Source of the DNA: Pseudeuparius sepicola
Taxonomy: Eukaryota; Arthropoda; Insecta; Coleoptera; Anthribidae
Assembly (NCBI GenBank): GCA_963920635.1
Contig: OY987298.1
Span: forward strand, 57,453,949 to 57,517,948
Length of the DNA stretch: 64,000 nt
Direction: 5' to 3'
This document shows, piece after piece, positions 32,571 through 42,720 of this stretch. The position numbers and the translations under genes are program-made. Numbering within the stretch: position 1 is the stretch's first letter; each line of letters starts with the position of its first letter. Under the pieces are notes generated by a model. The model was not told where the DNA came from. It searched no databases and was given only the letters and a program-made list of their open reading frames with translations.

Positions 32571-32714
32571 GCCGAGAAGTATTCGACGGTGGCTCCATCT
32601 TCTTCCGAAGAGTATTGAGTCAGTCGGTATTTCGCATTAGGAAACTAATCTTTACCTTCCTCTATCGACGATCGAACCAAGTTCCTAATTCTGAAACTTC
32701 GTTACAGATTTTCT

Positions 32715-33455
32715 TTGTTCGCTACCGCTATGGCACAATATACACTGCGACCAATTAATAACACCATAGGCGTGTTCTATCAAGAGCAATCCGGACTCAA
32801 AATTTCTAATGACAAGTGGAGTTTATTGGTATATAAAGACATTTCATCTCTAAAAACAACGTTCGAAAATAATAATAAAATTTTAGAAAATATGCAATTT
32901 ATAATTCAACCAAAAGACGTACGAATGGCCGCCTTTCTAAGCGAAGTTAAGTCACATCTCACTTTACTAAATCAACTTTCCGAAAACATTGCGCTCAAAT
33001 TTGAAGAATTAGCTATTGATGTAAGAAGATATAAAAGAGGTTTAATTAATGGTTTAGGGTCAGTTTGGAAATTTATTACCGGAAATTTAGACGCTTCAGA
33101 CGGACAGTATTATAACGATTGTATCGACAAAATTAACAGAGACGAACACGAATTAGAAAAATTAATGAAAAAACAAATTTTAGTAACTACTTCAGTTATC
33201 AAACATTTTAATGACTCTATCAACAAATTACAAATTGATGAAATTACTTTTAATAATGACATAAAACAAATCGAAAATTACATTTATAGCATTTCTGATA
33301 ATTTTAATTATTACACTGCAAAATTACAAGTTTTAGAGATGGCCGAAAGACTCCTAGAATCCTATACCTTTATCGAAAGCAATTTAAATGACATTCTAAA
33401 CTCTATTACTTTTGCAAAGTTACATATCATTCACACGTCAGTTATAACTTCCTGA
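32715..33455 (+). pseudogene. Envelope fusion protein, N-terminal part (baculovirus F-like)
   Basis: This open stretch encodes the ectodomain start of an errantivirus-type envelope, a membrane fusion protein of the family shared with baculovirus F proteins. The key feature is a furin-type site RYKR (residues 105-108) followed at once by a hydrophobic glycine-rich segment GLINGLGSVWKFITG, the likely fusion peptide, and then charged helical sequence. A splice acceptor-like TTACAG lies just upstream at about 32703-32708, as expected for spliced env mRNA. A frameshift at about 33445-33455 ends the frame. Confidence 0.85.
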
Positions 33456-34581
33456 AGACCTGGTTCATCATTTGCAAATAATCGCTCAAACTTTAAACAA
33501 AAATAATTTGCCCTTAACTCCTCAACTTCTAAATGTTGCAACTTATCTTGATTTTATAGAACTAAAGGTTTTTTAAACAGAAAATAGACTTGTTTTTATA
33601 TTAGACATTCCTTTAGTAGAACCTCAATGGTATACTCTTTATAGAATTTATCCTATTCCAATTTTCGACAATAAAACTGGATTTTATCACATGGTATCCA
33701 CTGATACTAAATTTGTAGCAAAAAGCGATGACCCAACTCTCTATGTAATTCTCTATGATATAAAAAATTGTAAAGAACTAGCATTTGATTTAATAATGTG
33801 CAAAGATTTATATCCTACTCCTATTGACTCACATTCAAGATGTGAAGCTCAATTATTAGAGGTAAAAACCCATTTACCTAATACTTGTGACATAGTCACA
33901 ATTTCAATTGAAAGTTACAATGTACAATTGATTCAAGAGAATCAATGGTTAATAATTTTAAGTGAAATATTTCCTATAACTATTAAGTGTAAAAATCAAA
34001 ATCCTTTGACTATAATGCTAGACAAAACTTCAATTTTAACGTTAAAATCTGAATGCATTGCTTATATTGGAAGTACTAAAATTCAAACGAAAAATTTAAA
34101 TAAATCTAATCAAACCTATAAATTTCACCCAATTAATATACCATTTGAATGTTGCAAAGAAACTCCAAATAAACTAAAATATCCTGACTTAAAACCTTTA
34201 CAACTAAATAAATTTAATTATGACGATTTAAATGTCGCAAAGCATAAATTAGACGAATATGCAAAGGATCTTGATAATATTATTAACGAACCAACTGTAA
34301 ATAAGTATACGCCAATATTGACATATCTATCCATTACTTTAATCATACTTTTAATTATTGTGTACTTTTATTTTAAATGTAAAAAGTCTAGGAACATTAA
34401 AATAAGCATTATTACTACTAACAACGGAGACGATCCTCCACAACCTCCTAGAACTCGAAATCACGTTTTTCAAAATTTAAGAAAATTTGTTACTGTCAAA
34501 AGAAGACCTTCGTATAGATTGGACGAACCTCGCGAAGAAGAAGAAATTGAACTAAATTCTAATACTAAAACATATGCCTAA
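33456..34581 (+). pseudogene. Envelope protein, C-terminal part with transmembrane anchor
   Basis: After the frameshift coding continues, meets a stop near 33573, and is then open to 34581. The last 296 residues (from the Met at 33691) include paired cysteines typical of the env ectodomain (IMCKDLYP, CEAQLLE, FECCKE), a transmembrane helix at about 206-229 (TPILTYLSITLIILLIIVYF), and a basic then acidic cytoplasmic tail ending in YA. The two breaks in env and two in pol show the copy is inactive. It ends 38 bases before the polypurine tract. Confidence 0.85.
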
Positions 34582-34618
34582 TTTAATGTCAAAATTTGTT
34601 AACACAAATTTTTAATAT

Positions 34619-34629
34619 AAGGGGGAAGG
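34619..34629 (+). promoter_or_regulatory. Polypurine tract
   Basis: AAGGGGGAAGG lies directly before the 3' LTR, the normal plus-strand primer of an LTR retroelement. Confidence 0.8.
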
Positions 34630-35041
34630 TGTTATATCCGACCTCAAGCATCACCTTGATCATAACCTTGTTTTTACCCTTGATTCTGTTTACTGTTGGA
34701 TATTATGTTCTCATTCTCTATTGTTCAAGATGGTTACTACAAAGATATCATTTTCCATTGTATATTGTTCTAGAATGATTACTAGAACATATCATATTCC
34801 TTTTGAGTATTGTTAAAACTTGCTTACTGCAAGAATTGCAGAATTTGATCTTCCCTTTGTCTTTATATTCTTTTCCCATGAGAACCATAACACCTCAGCA
34901 TAACAGATCTGTATAAATAGGACCTAGTAAAGTAAGAGTGTTAATTCTAGTCTTGTCTGTAGTCTAAGCCGAAACTCTGTAACTCGCGTTACTCAAATAA
35001 CAGTTTTTTAAAAAGTCTTCGTCTTCACGTCGCCCGTAACA
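34630..35041 (+). repeat. 3' LTR of the errantivirus-like element
   Basis: Same length and ends as the LTR at 14206. Of about four differences, one changes the polyadenylation signal AATAAA to AATAAC (near 34998). Confidence 0.95.
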
Positions 35042-35111
35042 TCGATATATTAGTCTCTCATTCTTTTTTTTGTAAAATAAAAGTTAATAACTTTTTAATG
35101 CAAGAGAGATC

Positions 35112-35990
35112 ATCTACATTTCAATAAAGAAGACAACAGTATTTTTGTTTTCAAAGATATATTGTAAGTAAATAGGAAAAATCAAACTAGTACAAGTTCT
35201 CAGACATTTATGCATATTTAATAATGGTTCTTTCTTGCTAAAGTCACGTTCATCAAACGTTGCAGGAGATGCTCCTTTCTTCAGCACAACCTGACACTCA
35301 AAATCCATGTCACAGAAGTGAACCTGTGAAAGTTAAAGAACTATAAATTTAAGCTACCTAAACATAATAAAACGCTGCCATCAAATGCTATTTTTTTATC
35401 AGCAAGAAATTTGTAATGGAATATAAGCTCACACATTTAACTGACTACACAAAAAGGGTTCTTTATATTCCCACCCGTGTTAAGTTCTTTTTTGTCCGAT
35501 TTTGTTTGGCTTGGTGTAAAATAAAGCTCCTTCAAAACTTCCTCTCTCTAACACATATACTTACTTACATTTTTATTATTCCATGAAACGAAAAATGCCT
35601 ATCCCGGTCCAGTAAACATACCTACCTAACAGGTTTTACCTCCTTGAAGGGCAAAAATTTTAATTTTATCTCTTTAACATTGGGAAATTTTCATAAGAAT
35701 TCTAATAGGGGGTTTGTAGAACCTTATGGACTTTTATTGAAAATAAATAGGTAGGTACTAATATTTAATACGTATATTAATTTATGTATCTTATGTTATG
35801 TTGCTGATGCAGATTAAGAAAATTATTCTGCAGATTAAAATCACAGATCAAACAAAAAATAAAAAGGAACTTGAGATACTTATGTAATTAAATTTACTTA
35901 CCTCGCAAATTTTCGTATCATTTCCAACTCTCATGTTAGGGTATTTCATTTGCACCATCCTGCTCGTTCTTCTGCGCTTTTTGGAAAGGG
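35112..35990 (-). pseudogene. THAP-domain gene fragment inside the hAT-like element
   Basis: On the minus strand a first block (about 35990-35902) encodes, across shifted frames, FPKSAEERAGWC and NMRVGNDTKICE, and ends at a donor GTAAGT. About 570 bases on, an acceptor TTTCACAG opens VHFCDMDFECQVVLKKGA, then SPATFDERDFSKKE and a stop after the last block at 35114. Joined in order these give ICE-VHF and the LKKGA.P motif that close a THAP domain. The first block has frame breaks. No catalytic domain follows. Confidence 0.6.
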
Positions 35991-36251
35991 TGTTATGAAA
36001 AATTCATCCTGCTCAGAATTCTTGCAGTTTCTTATTACACAAGATATCACTTTTAACTGTTAACATTCCTTTTTGCAAAAGAAAATGAGCACTCTCAATA
36101 ATTTGTTGACAGTTTTGTTGACAAACTGGCACCCGCCAAGATAAGAATATAATAAAAACAATGTTACTAGATCTGCCAAAATCTGTTGTCCAACCTCTGT
36201 TAAAAGGAATAACTGTCACTTTTCGTGTCATACAGGGCCTCTAGTTCTCAG

Positions 36252-37398
36252 TAGATCGAAAATGGGGACTATAGTAGTATACAAACATGTATGAAGTATT
36301 TACGAGAAAGAAAGTGGAAATTATTCTATTTATTATTGAATTCGTATTATTGTATGAAAGCTGAGAACACATGAAGAGAGTTTTTTTTTCCAAAAGCTGA
36401 TAATCACGAGCGGAAATTATGTAGAAAAAATCTTTTGACTAGGAAATCGGAAGTTTAAAACGTGTACTTTCACTTAGGATTGGTCTCATTATCCCAGTAA
36501 GAAACCTCCTTCAGCTTGATTCTTGGATTTAAAAATAAGAAAAATTGAGTTCTGCGTTTTGGGACATTAATAATTATAACGCGGTTTACTGCAAAAATAA
36601 ACGAGAAAAAAGAGAAATACATTAAAATAACTTATGCTATCAAAAAGCAAACGTTTTAAGCTTCAAAAAAGTCACCTATTGAGTTTCAATATCTAATTTT
36701 ATGCGGATATTATGAGCGTTTGAAATAAATATTAAATATACGATAGCAAGAATTTATGAAAAATCTCTATGTTCAAAGTAAAAAAAAAACGAGGTTTGCT
36801 ATCGTAATCTTATATTGCTTATTCAAAACTACATACATTTAGTAGAAACATTCTGTAATATTGCATGAAATTTTGATCAATGTCTAACTTTACAATAATA
36901 TGACAGGCGTATCCCTTCATGGAAATTAATGCTACAAGATTTTTTTAATTGCTTTACGGTGTCACTTTCCAATAAACTTTGTTGCATATAAATTAGTTGT
37001 GTGTGTAAAAAGTTATTACTGTTTAACTGTCCCGCGCTCCACGCGCCGCTCTCAATTTCGGCTGTCTCTTAAATACGAGGAAGCATGAAAACGTATGATC
37101 TTTAAAAAATTCTAATTCATTACTTAATTATTTTACAAAAAATATGTAAATACATTTTTTTGAGAAATTGCCTGCTCTTTCGAATGGTCTTACTTAAATT
37201 CTATAAAGACGCTTATTAAATAAGTTATTAACAAAAAACCTATATTTTTGACAGTTATTGTCAGATAAAAAAAATCGCACACTGTTTTGCGCTGCGGACT
37301 CTTCGGATTTTGTTTCAAAACATCAAAACGAACACGTTCCAACAAAATCTAAAACTCCCGGAATTTCTTCGAAGTTATTTTCCTAGTTGACTCCACTA
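36252..37398. other. Right flank of the TTA element, no gene
   Basis: AT-rich non-coding DNA between the hAT-like element and the right TIR of the TTA element. No coding sequence is supported. Confidence 0.4.
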
Positions 37399-37445
37399 TT
37401 ACGAGATCGAGCAATCCTGTGCGTCTACCGTTCTTGGGTCCAGCC

Positions 37446-39198
37446 CAAGAACGTTAAACCAGACAGGATAGCTCAATCTGAATGGTGTAATGTTCGCGGC
37501 GCCCACCGAGTGCGTGACGTCACCGTTAGACGTCGTTAGGTGAAGGTTATATCGTACGCCCGTTGTTTACCTTTGTTTTTCTAGTTTTCTATCGTATTTC
37601 TTTCGGTTTTACTTTATTATTGTAAGTTTTTTGAGTTTTACCTGTTATAAAGTGTGTCTGTGTGTTGTTTTTATTTGATTTTTGTGCCGTGTTTATTATT
37701 ATTCAGAGACACTAAGTGCCTGATACTTGAATTTCTACAGAAGGCAAGGTGAGCATTTCTTGACATATTATTAATAATAAAAGTACGAGGTTGATAATAT
37801 ACTACTTTACAGAATAGTCCTATACACGAAAATATGCCCGGGACTAGGCCAGGGGGAACAAGGTGTGCCGTATATAGGTGTAATAACACTTATGCTACAA
37901 AAGCCCAAACTGGGCAGAATATCATATTTCATGCTTTTCCAAAACCAAAGGACTTTTTTTCTCTAAAACGATACAAAGTGAGTGAATATCAAGGTGCAAA
38001 AGAAAAGACAAATTCAACCCTAACACTAGCCATATATTATGTTCACAACATTTTGTAGACGATGACTACGAAAGAGATCTTCGAAATGAAGTATTAGGTA
38101 AGTAAAATTTTCTTTGCTAGCTAGCCATCTAAAAAATGCAAGAATATAAATATTTATATATATTTTTTAATTTAAGGCTTACCTTTAAGAAAGCATTTAA
38201 AAAAACGCAGTTCCTACATTAAAAATACCTTCCACAAAAACTATTACTGCAACAACCTCGGCAACAACTAATACATCATGTTCTGATAGACTTACCGAAA
38301 GACAAAGAAAGGAAGAAATAGAAAAATTACTTGTTGATTTGTCTGCAATAGAAGGTGGAGAAACTGCAAAATTAGAAGGCATGCAGTTCTTCCCCAGCGA
38401 CACTTACTGAAATTGGAATTCCCCGACAAGCAATTATTCAGTAATCAGATGTTTGTAGTTATAAAAGATTTTTGTAAATTAAGAACTATTATTAGAATCG
38501 ATTTTCGAATTAATAATACTTTACAAAGAAATAGTTCTGTGGATCCTCTTCGAAAAAAAAAGCGGAAATTAAACAAAATTATAAATTAGAATATTTATTA
38601 TTTATGAATTATGAATAAATAAATGACTACCTATGTTTTCAACTGTGTTTTAATTTGTCTTGGAGCATTTTATCAGTGTTCTATTTTTTTATTATTGATT
38701 CACCATTCACATATTATAATATGAATATCATAATCCAAAAATGCTCTTTAAAATCAAACTATAATCAAAGGAGGCCCACAATTATTAACAGAATAATTCT
38801 GTATAATATATTATAATCTGTGTGCCATAATAAAAACTATTTAAGGCAAAATTCGCACCTTCTGAAAACACATTTGCTGCAATAATGCGTTTTTTTCTCG
38901 TATTGGTTGGAGAAATTGTCATAAAAAATTCGTGTTTAAAAAACAAGAGTGAACTTTATTGATTTCTATTTGTTTACAATCGTTAAAAAATAAATCCGAA
39001 AAAGCAAAAGCATCTAAAGCTCACTTTTTGTTTTTATGAACTTTAAAAAAAAATCACAAGTCGCTTTCTGAAGGTGCGCGATTGGGTGTTTGGTGGTGCG
39101 AGTTTACGCAGTACGTCTAACTGTGACGTCATCACGTCGGGCGGCTCGGCGGACAGATTCGCGTGAGTAAGCTATCCTGTCTGGTTTAACGTTCTTGG
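37446..39198. mobile_element. P-like element 2
   Basis: Perfect 28-bp inverted repeats start CAAGAACGTTAAACC at 37446 and end with the complement at about 39198. GTCCAGCC is present on both sides (37438-37445, shared with P1, and 39199-39206). Subterminal TGACGTCA sites lie near 37513 and 39124. The element is 1.75 kb, carries a THAP gene on the plus strand and no transposase catalytic region, so it is a non-autonomous sister of P1. Its right end is about 340 bases upstream of the first Rpn13 splice donor. Confidence 0.8.
37834..38410 (+). pseudogene. THAP-domain gene of P-like element 2 (frameshifted)
   Basis: Exon 1 starts MPGTRPGGTRCAVYRCNN (the C-x4-C half) and continues IIFHAFPKPKDF. 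It then shifts frame before the expected C-x2-H; HFVDDDYERDLRNEVL appears in another frame and ends at a strong donor GGTAAGT (38098). After about 75 bases of intron an acceptor TTTAAG opens LPLRKHLKK; a further shift is needed to reach VPTLKIPSTKT, SDRLTERQRKEEIEKLLVDL and a stop at 38410. The layout matches P1's THAP gene and ordinary THAP proteins, whose domain ends in an A/V-P motif. At least two frameshifts make it a pseudogene. A possible polyadenylation signal AATAAATAAA follows near 38612. Confidence 0.7.
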
Positions 39199-39206
39199 GT
39201 CCAGCC

Positions 39207-39542
39207 CTGTCCCTCTCACAAAATATATAGGTTAGGTCACCGGTTACCGTCGAACTGACGTTTGTCAGTGCTCAGTGCGATGACCGGTAACCCCTCAGCC
39301 ACAGTAAGCTGTGCCTCAGCTTTATTCATTAGTCGGAGGGTAACCCTCTCCCTCAATAAACTAAACATATATATATTTTGTGGTCCCGTCCAAGGTTAGT
39401 TTGGTTGGTCCCGTCGTCCCGCCGCGTCGTGTCTTGTTGCTATTTGCTAGCCCGGAAGAGAAATCGTATAGAAAAGTCCTGGATCTGAATAGATAATCCA
39501 GTTTTCAACTCTTTTTCACCGACTTACTACACAAACTAATAG
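39207..39542 (+). promoter_or_regulatory. Rpn13 promoter region and 5' UTR exon
   Basis: A donor AG|GTAAGT at 39542/39543 ends a non-coding first exon whose start I cannot fix. The segment is GC-richer than its surroundings, with repeated GGTCCCGTC (39382, 39409), a TATATATAT stretch at 39368, and two copies of ACCGGTTACC/ACCGGTAACC. It begins right at the target duplication of P-like element 2, so the element has inserted into the gene's 5' flank. Confidence 0.6.
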
Positions 39543-39642
39543 GTAAGTTTTAGGTATCCCTTTATCATTTTTGGTTTTAGCTAACTTATAACCTATAATA
39601 TATATTTAATGACTTGCATATTATCATTTTTTACATGTTCAG

Positions 39643-39755
39643 CTTCAAAATGCCAGGAGGAACAGCCTTGTTTGGAAGTGCAGCTACAGGTCCTGGATCC
39701 ACAGGAGGCAACAAGCATTTGGTAGAGATGCGAGCAGGAAAAATGAATCTCAAAG
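39643..39755 (+). CDS. Rpn13: Rpn13/ADRM1 coding exon 1 (from ATG 39650)
   Basis: An acceptor TTCAG at 39642 precedes CTTCAAA and the ATG at 39650. The 35 codons read MPGGTALFGSAATG, a Gly/Ser-rich start, then NKHLVEMRAGKMNLK, the conserved first strand of the Pru (pleckstrin-like receptor for ubiquitin) domain (family: KYLVEFRAGKM). Donor AAAG|GTAAAT at 39755, phase 1. Rpn13 is the 26S proteasome subunit that docks on Rpn2 and captures ubiquitin through Pru and UCH37 through its C-terminal DEUBAD domain. The next coding exon is almost 7.9 kb away, the intron having been filled with repeats. Confidence 0.92.
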
Positions 39756-39924
39756 GTAAATAATAAATTATAAACCTACACCTAAAAGTCGAATTTTCAA
39801 AATTAATGAATTATTAATAATGTATCTACCTATCTAGACATCTAGCTGACTGTGCGGTTCCAAGTTGCACAACTGAGTGTACATTACGAAAATCACAAGA
39901 AAATTGGTGCTGAGCTCTATTTTC

Positions 39925-40195
39925 CGTAATACAGGGTGTTCCATGACGATAGGCGTGAAAGACCACTTCTTTTTTCATCCCGCAGTGCCCATCGGCGAAA
40001 AAGGAGGGCATACCCTCCTTATTGCAACGATGCTTGAGAAAAATGCACTTCCGACGTATCTAAATCAGTTTACTTCGGACGTGTATGGAGTTAAATGTTC
40101 GTCCAAAGAAGTCACGTGACTCACCTCGCCAATGAGAGCCCAAGACATATACCGACTTTCATATACGTCGGACATATAAATAGCCACTTTAATAA
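39925..40195. repeat. Diverged half of the MULE-like MITE
   Basis: Matches the 21526-22199 element: GAAAAATGCACTTCCGACGT, GTCACGTGACTCA and the end ATATAAATAGCCACTTT. Only one terminal half is recognisable, and no target duplication was found. Confidence 0.6.
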
Positions 40196-40720
40196 TAATA
40201 ATAAGTTGGCCTACTTTGATTTTTATAATTTTTCAAGCATTGTTGCCAACTGCCACACTAAGGAGCAATTAAGTATGCCCTTTTTTCAGTTTCGGAAAAG
40301 CCATTTGGCCCCTGCAATTTATTTCGATTTTTTTCAAGGTTCAACTTTTGCACGGGGCTCCGGACCGATATGGGCTTCACTCGTGCCGAAGGGCGCCCCG
40401 ATCGAAAAAGCCGTTATTTCTAAAATCGTGCGAAAAGTACCTTTTGTATTGACCCTCTCTCGGCCGACCGGTATTTTTTAGGGGTATGAAAATTGGCATA
40501 CCAGAAACACAATCTCGAAACCGAAAAAATTCTCTTCGCTTAAATACGGCCGCCGGAAGCGGTGGTAAGGCGGGGCTCTCGAGGTGTGCAGTAAGGAGTT
40601 GGATAGGAATGTGGGTACAGTGGCCCGTAAAAACTGCCTCGAGCGATGCGAAAAAGATTCTTAAATAGAGTCGTAGCAACAGGGAAATCGCAAAGGGAAG
40701 GAAGAGGAAGGCCCGATGAA

Positions 40721-41104
40721 GAGATTTAACACTTCTTCGGATTTTCAAAGCAGAAAATACGAATGATATTAAGCTTTTCGGATCATTTTCATGTGTCGTT
40801 CTCTACTTAAAAATTAGTCCGAAAATGTCGCGAGATTGACACAAATTGCCCTTTTTTGTCGAGCTGCAGCTACGTTATTTCGGCTCGGGGCTGTCTTCGG
40901 GTCAGGTTCGGATGCTTCCGGCGCCCCCAAAAAGTTGAGAAATAATAAATAACACGCAATTTCCAAGAGTAGTTCCCGAGGATTTCCCGCCGATTTCGGA
41001 CGGATACAGGGGGGTGAGAATTTGAGGTTACAGAACTGAGAGCATGCACACCTGTTCGCGGAAGGTCCAATTAAGAGATTTAACACTTTTTCGGATTTTT
41101 AAAG
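40721..41104. repeat. 33-bp direct repeats bounding a dispersed repeat (copy 2)
   Basis: AAGAGATTTAACACTTCTTCGG at 40721 recurs with small changes at 41072, each followed by ATTTT-AAAG. The interval 40808-41040 is a copy of the dispersed family also at 24720 and 48725. Confidence 0.6.
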
Positions 41105-41109
41105 AGGTA

Positions 41110-41817
41110 AATGTGAGAGTTGTTATGCTTTTTTCCCAACAGAAATCGGATCATTTTTATGTAGGGCATAATCTTTAAAGTGGCCCACTATTTGGCCTCT
41201 CAGAATAGTTTCTATGATCTTAGATATTATTGGCAACATTGATATAGGTCTGTAATTACTGATTTCATTAGGGTCACCACCCTTAAACACTGGAATTACT
41301 TTGGCAGTTTTCAAGCAGGCAAGGAAAGACCCATTTTTGATGCACTCGTTAATGAGTTTTGTTAAAGGAATCACAATTAGATGCTTTATGGTCTTTATTA
41401 AGCTAGTTTCTATCTCATAGAAGTCTCGACTTTTTTTTTTAGTCCGCTCATTACGGCCCTTACTTGGGCAAAGGTTACTTCTGTAAAGTTGAAATTGGGT
41501 ATTGGATGGGATGCTTGTAAAGGCAAAGATGTGACGGCCGGGTGGTTTGTTGGGGGCAGGCCAGCTACTATACTATTTGGGATGTTAGTAAAATAATGAT
41601 TAAGACAGTCTGCTGAAAAGAGGGGTATTTTCTTTGGGGATGCTTTGGCTTTGGGTCTTTTAGTGTTTAATATATCCCAACATGCTCTATTTTTATCAGT
41701 TGCATTATCAATGTAATGTTTATTGCACATACGTCTGGATTTATTCAGAGCGTTCTTATAATCCCTCCGAAAGAGTTTTGAACATTAAGATTATGAATAG
41801 TTTGGTTGCTGTTATAA
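41110..41817 (-). pseudogene. Non-LTR retrotransposon reverse transcriptase, N-terminal piece
   Basis: Two minus-strand blocks remain. One (41730-41410) is the linker before reverse transcriptase (ACWDILNTKRPKAKA, ADCLNHYFTNI). The other (41374-41123) has the family hallmark LKTAKVIPVFKGGDPNE followed by YRPISMLPIISKIIE, the start of a jockey/CR1-like reverse transcriptase. Sequence breaks off there: the catalytic YADD part and 3' end are missing and replaced by the repeat at 40721-41104. Frameshifts separate the blocks. Confidence 0.85.
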
Positions 41818-42720
41818 TTATCTGATAGGAATTGAAGTTTGGATCGCATGCTTGAATTTCAGAAGAAAACCATAAGCATTGTTTGTGATAATTCTTCTCT
41901 CCGGAAAGCACTCTGGGACAGCCTCCGTAAGAGATGACATAAAGATTTGGAACTTATTATCAATATCTAACCTTGGGCCATCCACAAATAACCAGTCGGT
42001 AGAATCAATCTTATTATAAAAGAGGAACCTACCTGCTTCCGTGTAAGGACGAACAAAGTTGAGATTGGGCGTGTGTGGAGATTTCGGTATCGTGATGGAT
42101 AACAATATTGCCCTATGGTCAGATAGCCCCAGGTCAACTACATCTGAGTTCATGTTACAGGCAAAGTTGACAAATGTATTGTCTATGCAGTTTTTTATTC
42201 TAGTGTTTTCGCTGATGATCGGCCTAAAACCGAAAGAGGAAGCCAAGTCAACAAGCTTTAGATTAGAGAGGTCATTCGTATGGAATTTCACATTAAAGTC
42301 CCCATTTATGATGACAAATCGGTCACTGATTAGTTTAACGAACAAAAGGTTTATACAATCAAGAAATAGACTAAAAATGCCACCAGGTAATCGGTAAACT
42401 GTGACAACAATAGTTTTTCCATTTATTAGTTCGATGGCACATATTTCACAATGTTTCTCAATGGAGATGCTGTTTAGGTGGTGTAGTTCATTAAAGTTCG
42501 TAGAGCGATGACACAGTATAACCGCTCCTCCCCGCTTTTGAGAGGTGCGGCAGAAGTGTGAGGCCACGCAGTAGTCCGTTAATGGAAAGATTCTCCATTT
42601 CGTGGGGCAGTAGAAAATGCTCGGTGAGACACAGTATGTCATAGTTGTATCCAATTAGTGCAGCTTCAAGGGCATTTTGTTTGCAGCGGATCGAATGGAT
42701 AAATATCCATTCAGATATTG
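41818..42720 (-). pseudogene. Non-LTR retrotransposon endonuclease domain
   Basis: A 278-residue frame encodes most of an AP-type endonuclease, which nicks target DNA for target-primed reverse transcription. Visible motifs are RGGAVILCH, VTVYRLPGG, the catalytic NGDFNVKF and the C-terminal LSDHRAILLSI with its catalytic Asp-His. The N-terminal E/N strands run out of frame upstream at about 42655-42720. It belongs with the reverse transcriptase piece downstream; the element lies antisense in the Rpn13 intron. Confidence 0.88.

Larger units (their letters stand above)
14206..35041 (+). mobile_element. Errantivirus-like Ty3/gypsy element with macro domain and env
   Basis: LTRs at 14206-14617 and 34630-35041 are both 412 bp, begin TG and end CA, and the 4-bp duplication TCGA flanks them (14202-14205 and 35042-35045). 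The order is LTR, primer site, leader, gag, protease, reverse transcriptase, RNase H, integrase, macro domain, then a ~12 kb foreign insertion, env, polypurine tract, LTR. The LTRs differ at about four positions by eye, so the insertion is fairly young. The pol frame has one stop codon (18200) and one frameshift (about 19360), and env has a frameshift and a stop, so this copy is dead. The env gene places it with gypsy-like endogenous retroviruses of insects. Confidence 0.93.
13437..36243. mobile_element. hAT-like element carrying a THAP fragment
   Basis: Perfect inverted repeats of about 59 bp start TAGAGGCCCTGTATGAC at 13437 and end with the complement at 36243. The 8-bp duplication GTTCTCAG flanks both sides (13429-13436 and 36244-36251). 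The TIR start fits the hAT consensus YARNG and the duplication fits nTnnnnAn. The element's own DNA is about 1.96 kb on either side of the errantivirus-like retroelement. It contains no hAT transposase but a decayed THAP-domain gene on the minus strand, so it is non-autonomous. Confidence 0.75.
12141..37398. mobile_element. TIR element with TTA target duplication, nested in P1
   Basis: It starts TAGTGGAGTCAAC at 12141 and ends GTTGACTCCACTA at 37398, flanked by TTA on both sides (12138-12140 and 37399-37401). Removing it and one TTA gives a P-element end whose length matches P2 exactly (22 bases between the CATTAC and GAGC blocks), which supports the call. A 3-bp TWA-type duplication suggests PIF/Harbinger, but no transposase is visible. 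Its own DNA is about 2.4 kb (12141-13436 and 36252-37398). Confidence 0.65.
9858..37437. mobile_element. P-like element 1, split by nested insertions
   Basis: Terminal inverted repeats of about 32 bp begin CAAGAACGGTAGACG at 9858 and end in the reverse complement at about 37437, with one mismatch. GTCCAGCC is present outside both ends (9850-9857 and 37438-37445), an 8-bp duplication as made by P transposases. The exact edge is ambiguous by one or two bases because the junction is palindromic. The element's own DNA is only 9858-12140 plus 37399-37437 (about 2.3 kb); the rest is the TTA-flanked insertion. A THAP-domain exon lies inside on the minus strand, as expected for the P superfamily, but no P transposase catalytic region is visible, so it is a non-autonomous derivative. 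Confidence 0.75.
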
